A DNA stretch of 12,478 bases from DATJHM01 sp035493895 (GTDB taxonomy: Bacteria > Chloroflexota > Ktedonobacteria > Ktedonobacterales > Ktedonobacteraceae), in the NCBI GenBank assembly GCA_035493895.1, contig DATJHM010000201.1, forward strand, positions 1 to 12,478, written 5' to 3'. A program made the translations under genes and the position numbers. Below the pieces are notes generated by a model. The model saw only the letters and a program-made list of their open reading frames with translations, searched no databases and was not told where the DNA came from. Below are positions 5,689-12,272 of this stretch, piece after piece. Positions within the stretch are counted from its first letter, which is position 1; the number at the start of each line of letters is the position of its first letter.

Positions 5689-7593
5689 CTAACCGGAAAC
5701 AGCCTGTACCGAGACGCCGAGCCTGATAGGCTGAGGCGTACCGGGATAGACATCTATATGATACAACCCATCACCAGCCTGAACGTTATGGCAACTTATC
5801 GTGATGACCTGTACATCCGTAGGCACTGCCGGGGCGTTTGGATGGTTCGGGTCAACGGCCGTAGACCCTGCTGGTAAGACCTTGCCATCTGCCTGATTAT
5901 CGCCAATGGAGAAGTTGCCTGTTGCATCACCTTCTAGCTTGACGCTATAGCTTACTGTCGTATTCCCGAGATTTGCGATCGTAATAGAGCTATTCACACA
6001 GTTTCCATCTGCCGTACGTCCGACGACAAGGGTGGTAGATGGGGTCACAATGATCTCGTTCCCTGTTGGCGTTACCGTCAGAGAGGCTTTGAGGATCATC
6101 TGGCCCTGCTGATTCTGGGCATTGGTCGTATTGATGACCACGTAGCCAGAGTACGGCTTTGCGCCCTTGAGCGTGGAGGCCATATTCATGGCATCGGCGT
6201 TGATACTCAATTCATCCGTACCCTGAGCGGCAATCTGGCCACTGGTATGCGCCCCACTTACCAGCCAATCGGTGCTATCCGTGCCAATAGGGGGCTTTTT
6301 GGGGTCGCCTTGCACATAGTCATTAAACGTCGTCACCGACCACGTGACGGTGGCATCCGTTGGATTCGTGAGCGTAATCTTCTTGACAGGCGAAATAGGA
6401 TTCGTCGTATTGACGGTAAAGTTGAGTTGGTCTGCCCCGGTAGCCTGGAGGGGCGTTGTATTTGCCGTCGAAGAAGGAAGCACATGCACCGGCAAGAAAG
6501 AGATCGCCTTGGTTTTATTATCGACCGCTTTGAGTGTGTAGCTACCGGCCTGTGCACTGCTAGGAACCGTCAGCGCAGTGCTGATGGTGCCTGTTTTACT
6601 ACTCTGTACGCCCTGTGTCTGACCATCAGCATTTGCGCTATCGAGGCTCAAGGTGACAGTCGAGTTGGGTGAGAAACTGTCTCCAATCACCTGGATATCC
6701 TGTCCGGCTGTAAATGTGGTGGTAGCCGTTTTGCTGACCAGAAGATTGGGGTGAAGAGCGGGGGCCGCCAGTGACGTTGTTGAGCCGCTATTAGAAAAAG
6801 TGGTCGCAACATAGCCAATCAAGCCCACGATAATGCAGGTCATCAGGATCGTGGGAAGCCAGAAGGCTCGCCCTTTGCTGCGATCTACAGGCGGTTTCTC
6901 ATGCGTTTTCATCACCGCACGCATACGTGCGATACTATGCTGCATTGCCAGCAAGGGTTCTGGTACCTCTGCCTGACCTCGGTTGATACCAATCGCAGGG
7001 CCTGCTTCCGCTTTCTGGCGCATACGCCAGCTCTCGCGCCAATGTTCCGCTGCCTGACTGGTCATCATCATCGAAGGGTCATTATAGAGATCATCCAGTG
7101 AGAGCCCATCCCAGAGTCCCTCACGTACGCCAGATTTGGGTGGCCGGGCTGGTGGTGGCGCGGCTGGTCGATTCGCATTGGGTGGCGTAGAAGTACGCAC
7201 GATCTGCTCAGACGGGCGTCCCTGCCCCTGATTATTCCAGCCCTGTGGGGGCATAGGATTTTGAGGCATGCCAGGTTGGGGGGGGCGTTGCGCGGGCGGC
7301 CCACCCTTCTGCGGGTCTGCACCGGGCCCTGCGAAAGATCTGAGTGAGCCAGCTTGCTGTGGCGGTACGTTTCCCTGTGGCCTGGGAGGAGTACTGTTGC
7401 GCACAGGCTGAACGCCAGCCGCTCCCATGCCAGGCTGAGGGGGCGCTGGATGAGAAGCCGGTGGTTGCGCCTGTGCCGGTCTCCCCTGTTCTTTGACCGC
7501 CATCATCCTGGCATTCGTTCGATTAAAGCCGCAGCGTGTGCAAAATGTCGCATCCGCAGGAAGTTCAAAGTGACATTTAGGGCAGCGAAACAT
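5689..7593 (-). CDS. Zinc-ribbon / Pro-rich / single-TM protein with extracellular Ig-like domains
   Basis: This protein has 634 residues. It starts with a zinc ribbon, CPKC at 4-7 and CTRC at 18-21. A long Pro/Gln/Gly-rich disordered region follows (about 35-155), with VR[NT]STPP occurring twice. Next is a non-repetitive juxtamembrane part (GLWDGLSLDDLYNDPSMMMT onward, about 160-240), then one TM helix FWLPTILMTCIIVGLIGYVATTF (244-266). A Ser/Thr-rich outer part of about 365 residues carries beta-sandwich features: TAGQDIQVIGDSFSPNSTVTL resembles IPT/Ig-like repeats, and later 'ITLTNPTDATVTWSV' and 'ITIANLGNTTVSYSV' resemble Ig-like or BACON-type modules. This implies a cytosolic N-terminus and an outside C-terminus. 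ATG 7593 is preferred because AAAGG lies 9 nt upstream; ATG 7599 (MSM) would be only 3 nt from it. The function is unknown; a surface binding protein or membrane-anchored sensor is possible. Confidence 0.85.
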   Translation of the reverse strand: MFRCPKCHFELPADATFCTRCGFNRTNARMMAVKEQGRPAQAQPPASHPAPPQPGMGAAGVQPVRNSTPPRPQGNVPPQQAGSLRSFAGPGADPQKGGPPAQRPPQPGMPQNPMPPQGWNNQGQGRPSEQIVRTSTPPNANRPAAPPPARPPKSGVREGLWDGLSLDDLYNDPSMMMTSQAAEHWRESWRMRQKAEAGPAIGINRGQAEVPEPLLAMQHSIARMRAVMKTHEKPPVDRSKGRAFWLPTILMTCIIVGLIGYVATTFSNSGSTTSLAAPALHPNLLVSKTATTTFTAGQDIQVIGDSFSPNSTVTLSLDSANADGQTQGVQSSKTGTISTALTVPSSAQAGSYTLKAVDNKTKAISFLPVHVLPSSTANTTPLQATGADQLNFTVNTTNPISPVKKITLTNPTDATVTWSVTTFNDYVQGDPKKPPIGTDSTDWLVSGAHTSGQIAAQGTDELSINADAMNMASTLKGAKPYSGYVVINTTNAQNQQGQMILKASLTVTPTGNEIIVTPSTTLVVGRTADGNCVNSSITIANLGNTTVSYSVKLEGDATGNFSIGDNQADGKVLPAGSTAVDPNHPNAPAVPTDVQVITISCHNVQAGDGLYHIDVYPGTPQPIRLGVSVQAVSG

Positions 7594-7826
7594 GGACATT
7601 GACCTTTTCTCACAAGCAAATTTTATTGAAGTGCTTTACTACAAATAAAAGCTCTTCCCTGGTATAAATAAGATCTCTTATATGTGTGTATATTTACATA
7701 TTTTCAGCGGAATGAGCAACTCTTCAGTACCTTTCTCTCTCTATAGATAAGACGTACTGGCGAACGAAATTTGCTGGAAGCACTGATGCGTGAGAAAAAA
7801 GCTCTGAATCTTCTGAATCTCAAGAA

Positions 7827-7898
7827 GAAAAAAGAGATTTGAATCGACAGAAGAAATTGGTTAGAGGTATTGATGAGGGCGAAAAAAGAGATTTGAAT
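7827..7898. repeat. 18-bp direct repeat pair in the divergent region
   Basis: GAAAAAAGAGATTTGAAT occurs exactly at 7827-7844 and 7881-7898, 54 bp apart. Two shorter related copies, TCTGAATC, lie just before (around 7803-7810 and 7812-7819). The repeated core is therefore roughly (T/C)TGAAT. These may be regulator sites or a remnant of local duplication. Confidence 0.55.
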
Positions 7899-8101
7899 TC
7901 GCTGTATACGTGCTGGTAAAGAGAGGCGTGTTTTTGTATGATACAGGTATTAGGAGAGAAGGAAAAGTAGGACATAGAGTGTTGTGGAGAGGCCATCAGC
8001 CCGAGCGCGTACCACAGGAGGCATGCTCATATATTCCTCTATCAATGTCACCCTATGTCGTCTGTATTGATGCTCTCGTTGCGGAGAACGGGTAAGGTCA
8101 T

Positions 8102-8160
8102 TCAGGTGAAAACCTGAGATGCCATACAGGATAAACCTGAGAAGATCTCATGCATTGAGA
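8102..8160. promoter_or_regulatory. Cluster of three inverted repeats upstream of the hemA promoter (putative operators)
   Basis: IR1 is TCAGGT-GAAA-ACCTGA (8102-8117). IR2 is CAGG-ATAAA-CCTG (8127-8139) and shares the CAGG/CCTG half-sites with IR1; the centres are about 23.5 bp apart, near two helical turns. IR3 is TCTCA-TGCAT-TGAGA (8146-8160) and ends two bases before the predicted -35 box. The arrangement suits a regulator with two sites plus a second regulator abutting the promoter, but no known heme regulator motif is recognised. Confidence 0.5.
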
Positions 8161-8162
8161 CC

Positions 8163-8190
8163 TTGACGAAACTCAAAAAATCGCTAAAAT
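8163..8190 (+). promoter_or_regulatory. Sigma-70-like promoter for hemACDQ
   Basis: TTGACG (8163-8168), a 16-bp spacer and TAAAAT (8185-8190) give a close match to the consensus. Transcription would begin near 8197, leaving a leader of about 37 nt before the hemA ATG at 8234, with GAGG at 8225-8228. Confidence 0.65.
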
Positions 8191-8233
8191 CTCTATTAGA
8201 GAATTAAGTAACTGTAAGATTTATGAGGTTTGC

Positions 8234-9607
8234 ATGCATATCGTTGTCGTTGGCGTTGACCATATCACCGCCTCTATAGAATTGCGAGAGCGCCTCGCGT
8301 GTTCGACTCGTCAGATTCCTCAAGTCCTTATGGCTGTACGCCAGGAAACGCAGGAGAGCGTTGTGCTGTCGACCTGTAATCGTCTGGAAGTCTATGCCGT
8401 CTGTGCTGAGGCTGAAGAGGGATGCAGCGACCTGCTGAGGATTATCGGCGAGGCACGCCAGATGGAGCTGGAAGAACTAAAATCGCACGCTTATACGCTG
8501 GTGGATGAGCAGGCGGTGGCCCATCTCTTTGGCGTGACCTGTGGTCTGTATTCGCTGGTTCCTGGTGAGCCACAGATACAGGGGCAGGTTGTAGATGCGC
8601 TGGAGATCGCTCAGGGAGGAGGCTATGCCGGGCCGATTCTCTCCGCGCTGTTTCGCGCTGCTGTCGTGACTGGCAAGCGTGCGCGTACAGAGACAGGAAT
8701 CAGTCGGAATGCTGCTTCCGTGAGCCATGTGGCCGTGCAACTTGCACGCCATTTTTTTTCGAATCTCCACGAAGCCAATATTCTCTTAATTGGTTCCGGC
8801 ACTATGAGCGAGCTGGCCGCACGCAATCTGCGTGCGAATGGGGCCGAGCGGCTCGTGATTGTCAATCGTACCCTGGAACATGCGCTGAATCTGGCGAAAG
8901 AGCTCAATGCCGTGCATCGGCCTTTCACCGAATTGCGCGAGGCCATCGTCGAGAGCGATGTCGTGATCAGCTCCACACGCGCGCCGAGAGCGATTATTAC
9001 GCCCGAACTGATGGCGCACGTCATGGAGCAGCGTCAGGGCCGCTCATTACTCTTGATTGATATTGCTCTACCTCGCGATATAGACCCGCTGGTGGCGGAT
9101 CGTGAGGGCGTGCATCTCTATAATATCGATGATTTACAACAAGAAGTGGACCATGGTATCAGCCTGCGTATGCAAGAAATTGAGCATGTGCAGCAGATTA
9201 TCTCTGAAGAGCTGACTGCGTTCCAGCGCTGGCAGGCGTCATTGAGCGTCGTGAGCACGATCAGCGATCTGCGTCAATATGCGGAAAGTTTGCGACGGCA
9301 AGAGCTGGCTCGTACTCTACGCCAGCTTGGTCCAGGTCTTACGGAGCATGAGGTGGCGGTGGTGCAAGAAATGAGTACACGTCTTATCAATAAATTATTA
9401 CATATACCTATGAAACAACTAAAAGAAGCCGCCGCTGCTGGCCAGGGGCACATTTATACAGAAGCGATGCGCTATCTATTCGATCTGGATGAAGAAGAAG
9501 AAGAACAGTATGAAGCGAATACGCATAGGGACTCGAGCCAGCAAGCTCGCCATGACGCAGACGAACTGGGTCAGCGCGCAGCTACATCGGCTGTGGCCCG
9601 ATCTTGA
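8234..9607 (+). CDS. hemA: Glutamyl-tRNA reductase
   Basis: HemA reduces glutamyl-tRNA(Glu) with NADPH to glutamate-1-semialdehyde, the committed step of C5-type tetrapyrrole synthesis in the cytosol. The 457-residue protein shows GVDHITASIELRER (7-20), the catalytic LSTCNRLEVY with Cys48, GEPQIQGQV, the NADPH-binding GSGTM (187-191) followed by SELAARNL, and a long helical dimerisation region through about residue 415. The ATG at 8234 has GAGG five nt upstream. The C-terminus carries five consecutive GAA codons (Glu420-424). It then continues for about 33 residues (YEANTHRDSSQQARHD onward) that lie inside the hemC reading frame. That tail is low in complexity and is probably not functional. 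HemA is the first gene of the operon and the natural control point for heme supply. Confidence 0.97.
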   Translation: MHIVVVGVDHITASIELRERLACSTRQIPQVLMAVRQETQESVVLSTCNRLEVYAVCAEAEEGCSDLLRIIGEARQMELEELKSHAYTLVDEQAVAHLFGVTCGLYSLVPGEPQIQGQVVDALEIAQGGGYAGPILSALFRAAVVTGKRARTETGISRNAASVSHVAVQLARHFFSNLHEANILLIGSGTMSELAARNLRANGAERLVIVNRTLEHALNLAKELNAVHRPFTELREAIVESDVVISSTRAPRAIITPELMAHVMEQRQGRSLLLIDIALPRDIDPLVADREGVHLYNIDDLQQEVDHGISLRMQEIEHVQQIISEELTAFQRWQASLSVVSTISDLRQYAESLRRQELARTLRQLGPGLTEHEVAVVQEMSTRLINKLLHIPMKQLKEAAAAGQGHIYTEAMRYLFDLDEEEEEQYEANTHRDSSQQARHDADELGQRAATSAVARS

Positions 9608-10484
9608 CATTGAAATACAACAGATCCGCACTACGGGCGATCGCAATACCTCTACTCCTCTGGCTCAAATCGGAGGAGATGGGGTATTTGTGACCGAAAT
9701 TGAGCATGCATTGCAAGCGCAAAGGGTTGATCTGGCGGTGCATAGTCTGAAGGATTTGCCGACTGCGCAGCCAGCAGGTTTACGCGTGGTGGTTACGGGA
9801 CCGCGTGAAGATGTGCGGGACGTGCTGGTTACGAATGACGTTTTCTCGTCGGACGAGCAGGCGCAAGAGGCCCTGCGGCGCGTTGGCACGGTAAGTTTAC
9901 GCAGAATTGCACAACTTCGTGTGTTGCTGCCCGGAGCCGATATCCTGCCGTTACGCGGTAACGTCGATACTCGTGTGCGCAAGTTGGAAGCGGGAGAATA
10001 TGACGGTATCCTCGTGGCCGCTGCCGGTCTGCATCGTCTGGGCTTGCAGGAGCGGCTTGCTGGGCGACTCCGCTATTTCCCGGCAGAAACGTTGCTGCCA
10101 GCGCCCGGACAGGGGGCGTTAGGGTTGGAGTGTCGCGACGAGGAAGAGATGCTCGCATTGCTGGCTCCGTTGCGCGACGATGACGTGCAGGCGGCGACCA
10201 GTGCCGAACGGATGTTTATGCGCCACCTGGGAGCTGGTTGTTATTTGCCAGTGGCGGCCTACGGAACGCTCAAGGATGAACAGTTGCAGCTGGATGGTCT
10301 GGTCAGCAGTCTGGACGGGACACGTCGTATCCGTGTTCAGCAGCAGATACGCTGGCAGGGGCAGATGAGAAGCATCGAGCTGGCGGAGCAGCTCGGGGTC
10401 AGTCTGGCCGAGCTGGCGCTGGCTGAAGGTGCGGGCGAGATCATCCGGGAATTGAGCGTGATCAGGGAGCAAGAGCATGTCTGA
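9510..10484 (+). CDS. hemC: Porphobilinogen deaminase (hydroxymethylbilane synthase)
   Basis: HemC joins four porphobilinogens into hydroxymethylbilane using a covalently bound dipyrromethane cofactor. This 324-residue protein has IRIGTRASKLAMTQ at the N-terminus, GDGVFVTEIEHAL, HSLKDLPT (with the catalytic Asp), LRGNVDTRVRKL, PAPGQGALGLE, and LGAGCYLPVAAYG carrying cofactor-attachment Cys244. The start at ATG 9510 gives the family's normal N-terminus. An in-frame ATG at 9489 would add MKKKKNS, which is encoded by the GAA run in another frame and has no upstream ribosome binding site. The GAA run at 9491-9505 lies just before 9510 and may act as a purine-rich translation enhancer. The first 98 nt overlap the 3' end of hemA in a different frame, and the last 8 nt overlap hemD. 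Confidence 0.97.
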   Translation: MKRIRIGTRASKLAMTQTNWVSAQLHRLWPDLDIEIQQIRTTGDRNTSTPLAQIGGDGVFVTEIEHALQAQRVDLAVHSLKDLPTAQPAGLRVVVTGPREDVRDVLVTNDVFSSDEQAQEALRRVGTVSLRRIAQLRVLLPGADILPLRGNVDTRVRKLEAGEYDGILVAAAGLHRLGLQERLAGRLRYFPAETLLPAPGQGALGLECRDEEEMLALLAPLRDDDVQAATSAERMFMRHLGAGCYLPVAAYGTLKDEQLQLDGLVSSLDGTRRIRVQQQIRWQGQMRSIELAEQLGVSLAELALAEGAGEIIRELSVIREQEHV

Positions 10485-11343
10485 GCAGACCCTCTCATTG
10501 CTTCAGGGAAAACGTATCCTCGTGACGAGAACGCGCGAGCAGGCCAGCGCCTTTAGCCAGCGTTTGCGCGCATCAGGGGCGGAGCCGATTGAATTTCCCA
10601 CCATTCGCATTGTGCCACCGACTGACTGGCGCGAGATGGATCGTGCGCTTGTACGGCTGGCCCAGGCTACGGAAACAGAGAAGCCCTATGCCTGGGTCGT
10701 TTTTACCAGCGCTAACGGCGTCACGATCAGTCTGCAACGGCTACAGCAGCTCGGATACGCTCCGCACGTCTTGCGCAATACACGCATCGCAACCATTGGA
10801 CCCGCAACAGCCGCAGCCCTGGCTAACTATGGGCTACATGCTGATCTGGTGCCTGATGACTATATCGCTGAGAGTGTCGCATCTGGCTTAATCGAAGACG
10901 CGCGTCGGAGAGGGAGCACGCTCGTGGGACAGGAGATTCTGCTGGCACGAGCTGCGGAGGCGCGCAAAGTGCTGGTGAGTCAGCTTCAGCAGGCCGGGGC
11001 GATGGTTGACGAGGTTGCGGCGTATTATACGGAGACGGTGGCGCGTGACGATGCTCAGGGGCAATTTGTTCTACACCTGTTGCAAGAAGGGCAGCTCGAT
11101 ATTTTAACGTTTACCAGTTCTTCAACGGTACGCAATTTTATGGGCTGGCTCAAAAGTTGCGCGCAGGGAGAGAGCGAATCATCCGGGAGGCTGCTTGCGC
11201 ATGCGAAGGTAGCCTGTATCGGGCCTATTACGGCGCAGACGGCGCGAGAGCTTGGTCTGCACGTGGATATTGAGGCCAGCGAGTTTACCATTGCCGGATT
11301 GACCGAAGCGATTGTGAGCTATTATAAGGAGAAAATTTCATGA
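10477..11343 (+). CDS. hemD: Uroporphyrinogen-III synthase
   Basis: HemD cyclises hydroxymethylbilane and inverts ring D to give uroporphyrinogen III. The 288-residue product has the two-lobed HEM4 pattern. LQGKRILVTRTREQASAFSQ is at the start, VVFTSANGV and IATIGPATAAAL are in the first half, and ILLARAAEARKVL, LDILTFTSSSTVRNF and VACIGPITAQTARELGL are in the second. This is slightly longer than the common 240-270 residues because of loop insertions. AGGGAG at 10464-10469 is 7 nt before the ATG. It overlaps hemC by 8 nt, and its TGA overlaps the hemQ ATG (ATGA), so hemC, hemD and hemQ are likely translationally coupled. HEM4 sequences are poorly conserved, but motif order and operon position make the call firm. 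Confidence 0.95.
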   Translation: MSEQTLSLLQGKRILVTRTREQASAFSQRLRASGAEPIEFPTIRIVPPTDWREMDRALVRLAQATETEKPYAWVVFTSANGVTISLQRLQQLGYAPHVLRNTRIATIGPATAAALANYGLHADLVPDDYIAESVASGLIEDARRRGSTLVGQEILLARAAEARKVLVSQLQQAGAMVDEVAAYYTETVARDDAQGQFVLHLLQEGQLDILTFTSSSTVRNFMGWLKSCAQGESESSGRLLAHAKVACIGPITAQTARELGLHVDIEASEFTIAGLTEAIVSYYKEKIS

Positions 11344-12107
11344 CTGAACATACCGTAATCACGCCGAGTGGCACGATCCAGAGTGGTCCTGCTGCTGCGG
11401 CCGAGCAGCCAAAGCCCAAACAGCCACGCCAGCTTGTACGCTTTACTTTTTTCAAGCTCGATCCCCAGTGGCTCCGGTTGCCAGCCGATGTGCGTGAACA
11501 GGGCAGGCGTGAACTCGAAGCTATCTACACCGCCTATCAGGAGGAGGATGAGCTGATCCGCAGTTTTAGCCTCTATGGTATCCGCGCGGATGTCGATTTT
11601 ATGATCTGGCAGGCCACCTACGATATCGACAATTTGCGCAAGCTGAGCAGCCAGATTCGTTGCAGCACGCTGGGTGCCTATTTGCGTGAAGAGCGCTCCT
11701 TACTCTCAATGACCAAGCGTTCGGTCTACGTCGGCAAAAATGCGCGTGGTACGCATGATCCCCGTCTGGTCATCACGCCGGATGACAAAAAATACCTGTT
11801 TGTCTATCCATTTGTGAAGACGCGTCCCTGGTATGCGCTATCTATGGAAGAGCGCAAGCGGATGATGAGCGAGCATATCCGTGTTGGCTTGAAATATCCC
11901 TCTGTTTCGCTCAATACGACCTATTCGTTTGGTCTGGACGACCAGGAGTTTGTGGTCGCCTTCGAGACCGATAATATCTCCGATTTTCTGGATCTTGTGC
12001 AGGAGTTGCGCGAAACGGAGGCGAGCATGTACACATTGCGCGATACGCCGATGTACACCTGCGTTGCTCAACCGTTTGGAGAAATCTTACAGTCGATCGG
12101 TGTGTAG
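11340..12107 (+). CDS. hemQ: Coproheme decarboxylase / HemQ (chlorite dismutase family)
   Basis: HemQ (ChdC) oxidatively decarboxylates coproheme to heme b with peroxide, the last step of the coproporphyrin-dependent route of many monoderm bacteria. The 255-residue protein has a Pro/Ala/Gln-rich N-terminal tail of about 30 residues, then RFTFFKLDPQWLRLP and the core YPFVKTRPWYALSMEERKRM. That core carries the radical Tyr156 and leads to proximal heme ligand His179 in MSEHIRVG. TTYSFGLDDQEFVVAFETD follows. Spacing from Tyr to His is 23 residues, as I recall for actinobacterial-type enzymes, against 27 in Firmicutes. The position of the Firmicutes distal Gln aligns with Leu191 in VSLNT. AAGGAG at 11326-11331 is 8 nt before the ATG. 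The co-operonic position with hemACD supports heme synthesis over chlorite dismutation. Confidence 0.93.
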   Translation: MTEHTVITPSGTIQSGPAAAAEQPKPKQPRQLVRFTFFKLDPQWLRLPADVREQGRRELEAIYTAYQEEDELIRSFSLYGIRADVDFMIWQATYDIDNLRKLSSQIRCSTLGAYLREERSLLSMTKRSVYVGKNARGTHDPRLVITPDDKKYLFVYPFVKTRPWYALSMEERKRMMSEHIRVGLKYPSVSLNTTYSFGLDDQEFVVAFETDNISDFLDLVQELRETEASMYTLRDTPMYTCVAQPFGEILQSIGV

Positions 12108-12120
12108 TTAGAGCATTTTT

Positions 12121-12202
12121 CGTAGCGGTGCGGTTGATCTGCACCCAAATGAACATCAGTTATCCCCGTAGAGGCGCGGCTTGTCTGCGCCAAATATGCA
12201 TC
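12121..12202 (+). repeat. Two tandem GTAG-type hairpin repeats (REP-like)
   Basis: Unit 1 has CGTAG (12121-12125), then GGTGCGG (12127-12133), loop TTGAT and CTGCACC (12139-12145). Unit 2, 46 bp on, has CGTAG (12167-12171), then GGCGCGG (12173-12179), loop CTTGT and CTGCGCC (12185-12191). Both are followed by a CCAAAT..CATCA tail. Each forms a 7-bp stem with one G-T wobble, and the third base pair changes from T-A to C-G between copies, preserving the stem. The pair begins 13 bp after the hemQ stop and may also protect or terminate the operon transcript. Confidence 0.7.
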
Positions 12203-12247
12203 AACCGAAGAAAGGATGTGGTATTCGAGAGGGCCGGTGGGGCTCGC

Positions 12248-12272
12248 GGGCAGGGATAAACCGCTGCCCTAC
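12248..12272 (-). repeat. Third GTAG-type hairpin repeat, inverted
   Basis: On the minus strand this reads GTAGGGCAGCGG, loop TTTAT, CCCTGCCC. The stem is GGGCAG/CTGCCC plus GG/CC with one bulged C. The GTAG lead and five-base loop match the two upstream units, but the orientation is opposite. On the plus strand a five-T run (12278-12282) lies nine bases after the stem, so it may double as a weak hem operon terminator. Confidence 0.5.

Larger units (their letters stand above)
7594..8233. other. Long non-coding divergent region (about 640 bp)
   Basis: This region separates the leftward zinc-ribbon gene from the rightward hem operon and is unusually long. I see no gene with a ribosome binding site and a family match. 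A GTG-started frame at 7910-8095 encodes an unremarkable 61 residues and is probably chance. Contents in order: an AT-rich stretch with TGGTATAAAT on the plus strand near 7662; a purine-rich segment at 7790-7900 with short direct repeats; a featureless stretch at about 7905-8100; three clustered inverted repeats at 8102-8160; and the hemA promoter. The leftward gene's promoter must lie near the left end but I could not assign it. Confidence 0.6.

Noticed and set aside
7910..8095. 61-residue frame in the spacer upstream of hemA
   Set aside because: It has a GTG start without a ribosome binding site, no family match and no repeat of the neighbours' codon habits, so it is likely chance. A 16-residue internal ATG version also lacks a ribosome binding site.
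8001..8233. Riboswitch in the hemA leader
   Set aside because: The hairpins upstream of hemA do not match cobalamin, FMN, THF or other riboswitch cores I know, and the best promoter lies downstream of them, so they would not be in the main transcript.
9489..9509. Earlier hemC start giving MKKKKNSM
   Set aside because: It has no ribosome binding site, and the extra lysines are just the out-of-frame reading of the HemA GAA run. ATG 9510 gives the standard HemC start.
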